Shown here: positions 1 through 5,104 of the stretch, piece after piece
Position numbering within the stretch: the stretch's first letter is position 1
Layout of the letters: every line of letters begins with the position of its first letter
NCBI GenBank assembly: GCA_002435985.1
Contig: DIXD01000051.1
Span: 1 to 6,815 of the forward strand
Reading direction: 5' to 3'
DNA length: 6,815 bases
From: Spirochaetaceae bacterium UBA6089
Lineage (GTDB): Bacteria > Spirochaetota > Spirochaetia > Treponematales > Rectinemataceae
Made by a program: the position numbers and the translations under genes
The notes under the pieces: generated by a model
Databases searched by the model: none
Seen by the model: only the letters and a program-made list of their open reading frames with translations
Told to the model about the DNA's origin: nothing

Positions 1-176
1 AGCGCAGTGGTCATCAACTTTTCGCGCGCCATCACATTGCCGACAATATCCGTCCCCGTCGGAATCTGAGGAAAGGCCTCGATTATGTGTGCTAAAAATT
101 GAAGCGCATGGTCCTTGTCGTTTTCCGGAAGTTCAAAAAGGCGTCCTTCTTGGAGGGCGTCAAGTATGGAATCCAT
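1..176 (-). CDS. PTS EIIA-like (PtsN/fructose-type) protein, N-terminal part only
   Basis: The reading frame starts with ATG at 176 and stays open to the window edge, giving 58 codons. It begins MDSILDALQEGRLFEL. It then has a helix-rich stretch and the segment IVGNVMAREKLMTTAL (residues 44-58 end in MAREKLMTTA). This matches the part of type-2 EIIA domains (PtsN, fructose EIIA) just before the GxGxAIPH active-site loop: a 'xxREKLxxTGL' helix. The phosphorylatable histidine would lie just outside the window, so whether it is catalytic cannot be judged. The start is supported by AAGGAG at 189-184, 7 nt upstream and inside the end of mgtA. The gap to the mgtA stop codon is 2 bp, so the two are probably co-transcribed and translationally coupled. 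EIIA proteins either pass phosphate to sugars or, as in PtsN, regulate transporters; a regulatory role next to mgtA is inferred. Family call is moderately sure because only one third of the domain is visible. Confidence 0.7.
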   Translation of the reverse strand, partial: MDSILDALQEGRLFELPENDKDHALQFLAHIIEAFPQIPTGTDIVGNVMAREKLMTTA

Positions 177-178
177 CG

Positions 179-2833
179 TTATGCTCCTTCAAAACGCCTG
201 AAAAACCAGCGTTTTACCTTATGTGTGATAATCGAGTAGGTGACGAGAAAACCCACGATCCACAGCCAGTATATCCCCGGAAGCGGCACGAGACCCAAGA
301 GGGGCGCGAGCGGGGAGTAGGGTAGCCAGATCCCGGTTGCCATCACGAGCAGGGTCATGAGCATCATTGGCGCCGATGCACGACTCTGGAAGAAGGGGAT
401 GCGCCTGGTACGGATTATATGGACAATGAGTGTCTGCGTCAGCAGCGATTCGACGAACCAACCGGTCTGGAAGAGTTGGGAGAGGGCATCTTTCTGCGCC
501 GCCGGTAACCCTGGAACGAGATAATCGCTCGCATGGAAGAAAAACCACATGAGACCAAACGTAGCGTAATCGAAGATTGAGCTTATTGGTCCGACACACA
601 CCATAAAACGCTTGATGTTGTTGATATCCCACTTCATCGGCTTTTCGACGAGTTCTGGGTCGACATTGTCCACGGGGATGCCCGTCTGAGAGAAATCGTA
701 GAGGAGGTTATTGGTGAGTATCTGTAATGGCTTCATGGGCAGGAAAGGCAAAAGATAGCTCGCCCCAAGCATGCTGAACATGTTGCCGAAATTCGAACTC
801 GCTCCCATCCGGATATACTTGATGATGTTGGCGAAGATACGCCGACCTTCCATGATGCCTTCCTCGAGAACGAGGAGACTCTTTTCGAGAAGGACAATAT
901 CTGCCGCCTCTTTGGCCACGTCGACCGCCGAGTCCACCGAAATGCCGACATCGGCAGCTTTGAGCGCCATCGCATCGTTGATGCCATCGCCCATGTAGCC
1001 GACCACATGTCCCTGTCTCCGCAATTCCTGGACGATCTCTTCTTTCTGACTCGGTGTCAGTTTGACGAAGACTTCGCACTCTTTGACCTTGGCCGAGAAT
1101 GTCGCCTTGTCGAGCAAAGCCAGTTCTGCGCCTGTAATCGAAGAGCCGAAGGGGATGTCTACGTCTCTACAGACTTTTTCGGTGACGAGGCCGTTGTCCC
1201 CTGTGAGGACCTTCACCTCGACGCCCACCTTTGTGAGCAATTGTATGGCTTCGGTTGCCGATTCCTTAGGTGGATCGATGAAGGCGATGTACCCTAGAAG
1301 GATCAGCTGGCTTTCGTCCTGTACCGTAAAGGTCGTTTTGTCGCGGCTGAACTCTCGGTACGCTATGCCGAGAACCCTGAACCCCTCTTCATTGAGCTTC
1401 TGGACTTCCTCGAAGAGGTCGGCGCGGATCATATCGATGAGAGGGTATATCTCTTCATCGATCTGGTAATGCGTGCAGCAGCTATAGATCTCCTCGACCG
1501 CTCCCTTGCAGATGAGCACATTGTCGCCCTCGTATTCGACGACGACCGACATGCGGCGGCGTTGAAAGTCGAATGGCAGCTCATCCACGAGCCGACATTC
1601 ATCGACGTTGAGATCCACATGTTCGATGACCGCCCTATCGAGCAGGTTCTTGAGACCTGTCTGGAAATAGCTATTGAGGTAGGCATAGTTGAGGACTTCG
1701 TCGCTTTTGTTCCCGATGATGTCGACATGATGTTCGAGCACGACGCGGTCTTGCGTGAGCGTTCCTGTCTTGTCCGTACAGAGGATGTCGATGGCTCCCA
1801 GGTTTTGGATCGAGGGCAATTTCTTGACGATCACCTTCTTCTTCGCCATGGCGAGCGCGCCCTTGGCGAGATTCACCGTGACGATCATCGGGAGCATCTC
1901 CGGCGTGAGACCCACTGCAACCGACAGGGCAAAAAGCAAAGCCTCGAGCCAGTTGCCCTTGGTAAGGCCCACGATCAAGAAGACGAGGCTCACCATGACC
2001 AGCATGATCCTGATCATGAGCCAGGTGAAGGAGCGAATGCCCTTGTCGAAACTTGTCTCTTCGCGACGCTCGCTGAGTTTTTTCGAAATGGCGCCGAAGA
2101 GCGTGTGCGCGCCGGTCGTCACAACGACTGCTCGCGCCGTCCCGCTCATGACACTCGTGCCCATGAAACAGACATTGGGCATCTCGAGGACCGATTTCAG
2201 TGGGGCAGAGGGGAGATTGGCGGATTTCTCCACCGGCATCGATTCGCCTGTGAGTACCGACTCGCTGAGAAAGAAGTCTTTTGCAGAGATTATCCTCACG
2301 TCGGCCGGCACGATAGCTCCTGCCTGCAACAGGACGACATCGCCGGGTACGACTTCGGACATTCTGATCTCGATCTCTTTCCCGTCGCGGAGGACATAGG
2401 TGCGCGACTGCACACGCTTTCCCAGAGATTCGACTTCTCTGTTCGAACGGCTGTCCAGAATGTAGGAGAGGCCTACGCTGAGGAGAATCATCATGCCGAC
2501 GATGATTGCGGAGCTCGCCTGTCCAATGAGAGCCGATACCGCTGCGATGATGAGAAGCTGAATGACGAGAGGACTCTTGACTCGTGCCAGCATATCCTCC
2601 CAGAAAGTCAGCTCCTTCAGCTGGGAGATTTCATTCTTGCCGAATTCCGAGAGCCGCCTATTCGCCTCTTTCTCGGAGAGCCCCCGAGGGCTTGTGTCGA
2701 GCTCGGCAAATGCCTCTTCTATCGAAGAACTGCAGAGTAAGACCAATCTATGTTCGTCTTCGTTGAAGGCATTGCCATTGCGCTTCTCGCTCTTTTTTTT
2801 GAGGAAAGGTAATAGCAGATAAAATTTAGTCAT
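179..2833 (-). CDS. mgtA: P-type Mg2+-importing ATPase (type IIIB, MgtA/MgtB family)
   Basis: This is an inner-membrane pump that uses ATP to bring Mg2+ into the cytoplasm. The length is 884 residues, close to the roughly 900 of enterobacterial MgtA. Visible in order: a polar N-terminus (1-80) with the P-type N-terminal motif around residues 51-75 (GLSEKEANRRL..FGKNE); M1-M2 (about 88-125); the actuator domain with TGES (195-198); M3-M4 (about 270-325) with PEMLP (311-315) at the ion site; the phosphorylation motif DKTGTLT (354-360, phospho-Asp 354); the nucleotide-binding KGA (443-445); TGDN (544-547); the hinge GDGIND (615-620); and the C-terminal membrane helices. NNLLYDFSQTGIP (708-720) is typical of MgtA rather than Ca2+ or Na+/K+ pumps. 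No key residue is missing and no frameshift is seen. The start is supported by GAGG 6 nt before the ATG. Its Shine-Dalgarno is exactly complementary to an upstream leader segment, which suggests translational control. The EIIA-like gene follows 2 bp downstream. Confidence 0.96.
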   Translation of the reverse strand: MTKFYLLLPFLKKKSEKRNGNAFNEDEHRLVLLCSSSIEEAFAELDTSPRGLSEKEANRRLSEFGKNEISQLKELTFWEDMLARVKSPLVIQLLIIAAVSALIGQASSAIIVGMMILLSVGLSYILDSRSNREVESLGKRVQSRTYVLRDGKEIEIRMSEVVPGDVVLLQAGAIVPADVRIISAKDFFLSESVLTGESMPVEKSANLPSAPLKSVLEMPNVCFMGTSVMSGTARAVVVTTGAHTLFGAISKKLSERREETSFDKGIRSFTWLMIRIMLVMVSLVFLIVGLTKGNWLEALLFALSVAVGLTPEMLPMIVTVNLAKGALAMAKKKVIVKKLPSIQNLGAIDILCTDKTGTLTQDRVVLEHHVDIIGNKSDEVLNYAYLNSYFQTGLKNLLDRAVIEHVDLNVDECRLVDELPFDFQRRRMSVVVEYEGDNVLICKGAVEEIYSCCTHYQIDEEIYPLIDMIRADLFEEVQKLNEEGFRVLGIAYREFSRDKTTFTVQDESQLILLGYIAFIDPPKESATEAIQLLTKVGVEVKVLTGDNGLVTEKVCRDVDIPFGSSITGAELALLDKATFSAKVKECEVFVKLTPSQKEEIVQELRRQGHVVGYMGDGINDAMALKAADVGISVDSAVDVAKEAADIVLLEKSLLVLEEGIMEGRRIFANIIKYIRMGASSNFGNMFSMLGASYLLPFLPMKPLQILTNNLLYDFSQTGIPVDNVDPELVEKPMKWDINNIKRFMVCVGPISSIFDYATFGLMWFFFHASDYLVPGLPAAQKDALSQLFQTGWFVESLLTQTLIVHIIRTRRIPFFQSRASAPMMLMTLLVMATGIWLPYSPLAPLLGLVPLPGIYWLWIVGFLVTYSIITHKVKRWFFRRFEGA
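184..189 (-). promoter_or_regulatory. Ribosome-binding site of the EIIA-like gene, inside mgtA
   Basis: On the minus strand AAGGAG is followed by 7 nt and ATG (176-174). The site lies within the last codons of mgtA, so initiation here is probably helped by ribosomes finishing mgtA. It decides the start of the EIIA-like gene. Confidence 0.7.
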
Positions 2834-2835
2834 AG

Positions 2836-2932
2836 TTCACCTCAAATTACTGCCGCGTCCCCTGACAGCAGGAGGTGAATGGCTTTAAAGACCTAGATTC
2901 GGTATTCCACCATGGCGTTACCAGCTGTCAGG
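2836..2932 (-). promoter_or_regulatory. mgtA leader RNA switch: Shine-Dalgarno, anti-Shine-Dalgarno and competing hairpin
   Basis: Reading the minus strand, the mgtA Shine-Dalgarno segment GAGGTGAA (2843-2836) is perfectly complementary to TTCACCTC (2879-2872), an 8-bp helix. The 28 nt between can themselves form CTGCTGT/GCGGCAG (7 pairs, two of them G-U), so a compact sequestering fold is possible. The alternative is a longer upstream hairpin. CCTGACAGC (2932-2924) pairs perfectly with GCTGTCAGG (2869-2861). After a U-U mismatch, GG (2922-2921) can pair with CC. Inside, GGTG-G-AAT (2911-2904) can pair with ATTCACC (2880-2874) with one bulged G. This second fold uses up the anti-Shine-Dalgarno and leaves the mgtA start free. 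The two folds share bases and cannot nest. The pairing was read by eye; no energies were calculated. The regulatory role is inferred. Confidence 0.6.
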
Positions 2933-3006
2933 CAAGATGGTCGCGGGAATGGATCTTCGGGCTCGGTACAGAGACAACAACTATGACTGCCATCCGAGTC
3001 GTTCAT
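2893..3006 (-). CDS. Putative mgtA leader peptide, 37 residues, MgtL-like acidic/proline motif
   Basis: A short ORF of 37 codons plus TAG lies 59 nt upstream of the mgtA start, on the same strand. It has the strongest ribosome-binding site of the region, AAGGAGG (3020-3014), 7 nt before its ATG. The peptide starts MNDSDGSHSCCLC, continues TEPEDPFPRPSC (residues 14-25) and ends MVEYRI. Enterobacterial MgtL contains EPDPTPLPRR. There, alternating acidic and proline residues near the N-terminus destabilise the translating ribosome when Mg2+ is low, and this switches mgtA on. The motif here is similar in character (E15 P16 E17 D18 P19 F20 P21 R22 P23) but sits later in the peptide. Codons 25-28 form the first strand of the downstream hairpin, and the stop codon lies in its loop region, so translation would directly affect the fold. 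There is no homology beyond the motif, and no transmembrane or signal segment. It could be a chance ORF, but the ribosome-binding site and position argue against that. Confidence 0.6.
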   Translation of the reverse strand: MNDSDGSHSCCLCTEPEDPFPRPSCLTAGNAMVEYRI

Positions 3007-3055
3007 GACGCATCCTCCTTTTTGCTGGATTTATGGAACATTTGGAACCGCCTCT

Positions 3056-3084
3056 ACTATGTAATAAAAAATGGCCATAGTCAA
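3056..3084 (-). promoter_or_regulatory. Predicted sigma70-type promoter of mgtA
   Basis: On the minus strand TTGACT (3084-3079, 5 of 6 consensus) is followed by a 17-nt AT-rich spacer and CATAGT (3061-3056, 4 of 6). Transcription would start near 3049 and give a leader of about 216 nt containing the leader-peptide ORF and the alternative hairpins. The -10 box is weak, so the promoter may need activation. Confidence 0.45.
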
Positions 3085-3204
3085 GTCGAAAACTTCAGTG
3101 GATTCGATCGAGAATCGTCGCCGACACCACCATGCGCGAAGAATCGAGAGAGAAAGCGAACTCATGCTCGAAAAGGTCAATTTGTGTAATTCGTTATCTT
3201 ATAA
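3085..3204. other. Intergenic stretch between tRNA-Arg and the mgtA promoter
   Basis: No gene is supported here. On the minus strand there is a small inverted repeat, GATTC-TCGATC-GAATC (3116-3101), followed some bases later by only four T residues, so it is not a convincing terminator for the tRNA-Arg transcript. The + strand is open from 3071 into the tRNA genes but lacks a ribosome-binding site. Confidence 0.4.
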
Positions 3205-3278
3205 TGGGACCGGGGCGGCTCGAACGCCCGACCTACTGCTTAGAAGGCAGTTGCTCTATCCAGTTGAGCTACGATCCC
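3205..3278 (-). tRNA. tRNA-Arg (anticodon TCT)
   Basis: A complete 74-nt cloverleaf. The acceptor stem is GGGATCG/CGGTCCC (one G-U pair), the D arm GCTC/GAGC, the anticodon arm ACTGC-CTTCTAA-GCAGT with anticodon TCT, a 5-nt variable loop, the T arm GGGCG-TTCGAGC-CGCCC, and discriminator A. CCA is not encoded (A is followed by TTA), so a CCA-adding enzyme is needed. It reads AGA/AGG codons. It follows tRNA-Pro by 8 bp on the same strand and is very probably processed from the same transcript. Confidence 0.97.
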
Positions 3279-3286
3279 CCACGGTT

Positions 3287-3359
3287 TCGGGACGAGAGGA
3301 TTTGAACCTCCGATCTTCTGCTCCCAAAGCAGACGCCTTAGCCCCTAGGCTACGTCCCG
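3287..3359 (-). tRNA. tRNA-Pro (anticodon TGG)
   Basis: A complete 73-nt cloverleaf. The acceptor stem is CGGGACG/CGTCCCG, the D arm GCCT/AGGC, the anticodon arm TCTGC-TTTGGGA-GCAGA with anticodon TGG, the T arm GGAGG-TTCAAAT-CCTCT, and discriminator A as expected for proline. CCA is not encoded. It is the first gene of a two-tRNA unit with tRNA-Arg. Confidence 0.97.
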
Positions 3360-3362
3360 ATG

Positions 3363-3388
3363 TCAGCGTTGTAATTTCAGCGTTGTAA
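3363..3388. repeat. Tandem 12-bp direct repeat in the 5' leader of tRNA-Pro
   Basis: TCAGCGTTGTAA occurs at 3363-3374 and again at 3377-3388, a period of 14 bp. It lies between the predicted -10 box and the mature 5' end of tRNA-Pro, so it would be transcribed as part of the precursor leader. It looks like a slippage duplication; a role is unknown. Confidence 0.8.
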
Positions 3389-3416
3389 ACTAGATGAAAA
3401 AGAGGCCTGCTGTCAA
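3389..3416 (-). promoter_or_regulatory. Predicted promoter of the tRNA-Pro/tRNA-Arg unit
   Basis: On the minus strand a perfect TTGACA (3416-3411) is followed by a 16-nt spacer and TCTAGT (3394-3389, 4 of 6). The start would be near 3382, giving a precursor leader of about 22 nt. The distance from the first base of TTGACA to the mature tRNA is 57 bp, the same as for the predicted tRNA-Gly promoter and its truncated tRNA copy. Confidence 0.55.
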
Positions 3417-3519
3417 GATATCGCTTGGGTTTCCGGATACATGAAAGACGGTCGGCTGCTCAGGTTCGAGATTCTTCCGCCCCCTAGCTTTTTTGGTTGA
3501 AATCTTCGAAAGGGAAAGA

Positions 3520-3591
3520 AGCGACCGATGGGAGTCGAACCCACGTCTCCAGCTTGGAAGGCTGGGGTAATAGCCGTTATACGACGGTCGC
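3520..3591 (-). tRNA. tRNA-Gly (anticodon TCC)
   Basis: A complete 72-nt cloverleaf. The acceptor stem is GCGACCG/CGGTCGC, the anticodon arm CCAGC-CTTCCAA-GCTGG with anticodon TCC, the T arm GTGGG-TTCGACT-CCCAT, and discriminator T, which is usual for bacterial tRNA-Gly. CCA is not encoded. The D stem is weak (three clear pairs). No good promoter is visible directly upstream. Transcription probably comes from the TTGACA promoter about 176 bp upstream, giving an unusually long precursor leader. Downstream, 3417-3519 holds nothing I can identify before the tRNA-Pro promoter. Confidence 0.96.
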
Positions 3592-3602
3592 GTTCTAAAA
3601 TG
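3580..3602. repeat. 23-bp direct repeat, copy at the true 5' end of tRNA-Gly
   Basis: It begins TACGACGGTCGCGTT on the + strand and covers the first 12 nt of tRNA-Gly plus 11 nt upstream of it. It matches 3699-3721 at 21 of 23 positions (differences are one C/T and one A/G). Confidence 0.85.
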
Positions 3603-3619
3603 CGTCGCTTCTCGCGACG
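3603..3619. repeat. Short inverted repeat upstream of tRNA-Gly
   Basis: CGTCGC-TTCTC-GCGACG forms a 6-bp stem with a 5-nt loop, one base beyond the 23-bp repeat. On the minus strand it is followed by CATTTTAG, so it could act as a weak terminator or pause, but the T run is too short to call it one. A similar stem, CCGTCG-CGGTA-CGACGG, lies at 3690-3706 at the other end of the spacer. Confidence 0.5.
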
Positions 3620-3698
3620 ATTCCATAAGGTAACCCTCGTGCTGCTCCGGCTATTGCCGTATGCGGGCGTGTGGGTCTTTGTTGGCGCGCCGTCGCGG

Positions 3699-3721
3699 TA
3701 CGACGGTCGCGTTTTAAGATG
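3699..3721. pseudogene. Truncated 5' fragment of tRNA-Gly (second copy of the 23-bp repeat)
   Basis: Read on the minus strand, this holds 11 nt of flank and the first 12 nt of tRNA-Gly (GCGACCGTCGTA, 3710-3699), after which the similarity stops. It lies 57 bp from the start of a TTGACA box, the normal distance seen at tRNA-Pro. It therefore marks where tRNA-Gly probably began before a local duplication or insertion of about 119 bp displaced it. No functional tRNA can be made from it. Confidence 0.6.
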
Positions 3722-3738
3722 TCCTATGAACGAAGGCG

Positions 3739-3767
3739 ATTTAATCGTACGGCGACCATCCTGTCAA
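3739..3767 (-). promoter_or_regulatory. Predicted promoter for tRNA-Gly
   Basis: On the minus strand a perfect TTGACA (3767-3762) is followed by a 17-nt spacer and TTAAAT (3744-3739, 4 of 6). The start would be near 3732, so tRNA-Gly would have a precursor leader of about 140 nt containing the truncated tRNA copy. Confidence 0.5.
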
Positions 3768-3844
3768 GAGGGCAAAATATAGACATTCGCCCTTGCCCTA
3801 AAGACACTTTCAGTATAAACTCTACGGAGCTATAAAGAACATCT

Positions 3845-3873
3845 TTGTCAATATAGGATATTTACAATATATC
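3845..3873 (+). promoter_or_regulatory. Predicted promoter of the V/A-type ATPase operon
   Basis: TTGTCA (3845-3850, 5 of 6) is followed by a 17-nt spacer and TATATC (3868-3873, 4 of 6). The start would be near 3880, with a short leader. A second candidate is TTGCCC (3793-3798) with TATAAA (3814-3819) at a 15-nt spacing. The surrounding 80 bp are strongly AT-rich compared with the genes. The promoter is divergent from that of tRNA-Gly. Which box is used cannot be decided from sequence. Confidence 0.4.
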
Positions 3874-3897
3874 GAATTCAACTAGAGGGAAAATACC

Positions 3898-4515
3898 ATG
3901 GAGATTCAACTGCAGGAGCTCCTTGAGAGAATCCGGAGCGAGGGGGTCGAAACTGCAAAGCAGCAGGCCGAAGAGATCATTCGTAAGGCACAGTCGGAAG
4001 CTCTCGAAATAGTGAATCGCGCGAAAAAAGAAGCCAAGGAGGCACAAGAAGAAGCTGCTCGCCGTATCGAGGCGATGGAGAGGGCTTCTCGCGAAAGCCT
4101 ACTGCAGGCGTCGCGTGATGCCATGATCGCGCTCAAACAGAGCGTTCAACGCCTTCTCGATACCGCGATCCGTGCCGATGTTACGGCTGCATTCGACGAA
4201 AAGATGGCAGCACAGGTCATTCCGGAGGTGTTGAAGGCTCTGGCGCTGGGCCAGGCGAACGACGTAGAGGTTTTGCTGCCGCCCGACCTCATGAAAAAAA
4301 TTGACGCTTCCCTCTCTGCAAGGCTCTCCAAGGAGCTTTCAAAAGGCGTGATGCTCAAACCATATCCACCCATCGATGCGGGGTTCCGCGTCGCACAGGT
4401 AGGTTCTGCCGCCCAGTACGATTTCTCGGCAGAGAGCCTTGCACAAATTCTTTCGGCGCGTGTCAATGCCATGCTCTCTGACTATTTGAAAGAAGCGGCG
4501 AGGAGCCTCGATTGA
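3898..4515 (+). CDS. atpE: V/A-type ATP synthase subunit E (peripheral stalk)
   Basis: Subunit E forms, with subunit G/H, the peripheral stalk that holds the catalytic A/B head against the rotating parts at the cytoplasmic side of the membrane. The protein has 205 residues, normal for the family. The first ~90 residues are a long charged helix rich in A, E, K and R with heptad-like spacing (for example EEIIRKAQSEALEIVNRAKK), a coiled coil. The rest (about 95-205) is a mixed globular domain, including DVEVLLPPDL and DAGFRV followed by a short strand, as in the head-binding domain of E subunits. GAGGGA (3885-3890) lies 7 nt before the ATG. It is the first gene of the operon and is followed after 1 nt by the DUF2764-type gene. 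The symbol follows V-type usage in spirochaetes; it is not the F-type c subunit that carries the same name. Confidence 0.9.
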   Translation: MEIQLQELLERIRSEGVETAKQQAEEIIRKAQSEALEIVNRAKKEAKEAQEEAARRIEAMERASRESLLQASRDAMIALKQSVQRLLDTAIRADVTAAFDEKMAAQVIPEVLKALALGQANDVEVLLPPDLMKKIDASLSARLSKELSKGVMLKPYPPIDAGFRVAQVGSAAQYDFSAESLAQILSARVNAMLSDYLKEAARSLD

Positions 4516-4516
4516 C

Positions 4517-5104
4517 ATGAAGCGTTACTGGTATTTCGCTTCGACACTTGCTTCTTTCCCATTCGGTGTTCCGCCTCCTCTCTCTGTGGAGGAGTTCGAT
4601 GTGCTCTGTTCGAGGTTTGTGGATAAAGAGGATCTTGAGCTGGTTCGCCATGTCGATGTGGTGAGGAGAGGCGAATATGCGACTTGTATAGAAAGATCTT
4701 CTTTTTTGAAGACCTATTTTGAGTGGGAGAGGGGTGTCAGGAATGCTCTCGTGATGCTCCGGGCCAAAGCAAATAAGTGGGATGCAGAACAGTGGATAAG
4801 GCCCGGAAGTGCTGGCGCCGACGCGCTCCAGTCTGCGCAGGCAGTATCGGCAGCTCCCAATCCACTCCAGGCCGAGCTCGCGTTTGAACACGAACGCTGG
4901 CACGCTGTCGAGAGGTTCGCTTCTCTTTCTATTTTTGAGCTCGATGCTCTTCTTGCCTATAAGATGAAATTGCTCATCGCAACCCGCTGCGCCTCATTCG
5001 ACAGAGAACGTGGCAAGCAAGGGTTTAGGACCTTATATCAGGATGCTGTCGATGCAGCTGCGGAGGCAGCGAGCAGTGCCCTAGAGATCGGAGTGGCAAC
5101 ATGA
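4517..5104 (+). CDS. DUF2764-type protein of the V-type ATPase operon
   Basis: A soluble protein of 195 residues with no signal peptide or membrane helix. It starts MKRYWYFASTLASFPFG and has a proline-rich turn followed by LSVEEFDVLC, the pattern of the DUF2764 family. These proteins sit between subunits E and A in spirochaetal, and as I recall in some Bacteroidetes and chlamydial, V-type ATPase operons. The region after about residue 100 contains a low-complexity A/S/Q-rich linker (98-118) and then helices that resemble a subunit C-like all-alpha fold only in general composition. The biochemical role is not established. Context suggests an assembly or stalk component, since it is always encoded within this operon. 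The ATG is 1 nt after the atpE stop, with GAGGAG (4500-4505) upstream. The stop overlaps the atpA start by 4 nt (ATGA). Confidence 0.8.
   Translation: MKRYWYFASTLASFPFGVPPPLSVEEFDVLCSRFVDKEDLELVRHVDVVRRGEYATCIERSSFLKTYFEWERGVRNALVMLRAKANKWDAEQWIRPGSAGADALQSAQAVSAAPNPLQAELAFEHERWHAVERFASLSIFELDALLAYKMKLLIATRCASFDRERGKQGFRTLYQDAVDAAAEAASSALEIGVAT

Noticed and set aside
1469..2740. 423-codon open frame on the + strand, antisense to mgtA
   Set aside because: It lies wholly opposite a clear P-type ATPase gene. Its protein is rich in D, H, R and E with no recognisable domain, as expected for an antisense frame of a biased gene.
2981..3013. Alternative 10-codon leader ORF starting at the ATG directly after AAGGAGG
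   Set aside because: There is no space between the Shine-Dalgarno and this ATG. The ATG at 3006-3004 has the ideal 7-nt spacing.
2834..3049. M-box (ykoK-type) Mg2+ riboswitch in the mgtA leader
   Set aside because: I could not find the conserved M-box core segments on the minus strand. A covariance-model search (RF00380) would settle it.
3101..3116. Possible terminator after tRNA-Arg
   Set aside because: The stem is only 5 bp of mixed A-T and G-C pairs, and no run of T follows directly.
2875..3388. Two + strand open frames across the mgtA leader and the tRNA-Arg/Pro genes
   Set aside because: They have no ribosome-binding site, run antisense through the tRNA genes and leader, and code for nothing recognisable.
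3390..3782. Short open frames on both strands across tRNA-Gly
   Set aside because: They overlap a certain tRNA gene, and their proteins are simply translations of tRNA sequence and spacer.
3858..3873. TACAAT (3863-3868) as -10 box of the atp promoter
   Set aside because: It matches the -10 consensus well, but no -35-like hexamer lies 16-18 nt upstream; TTGTCA would be only 12 nt away.
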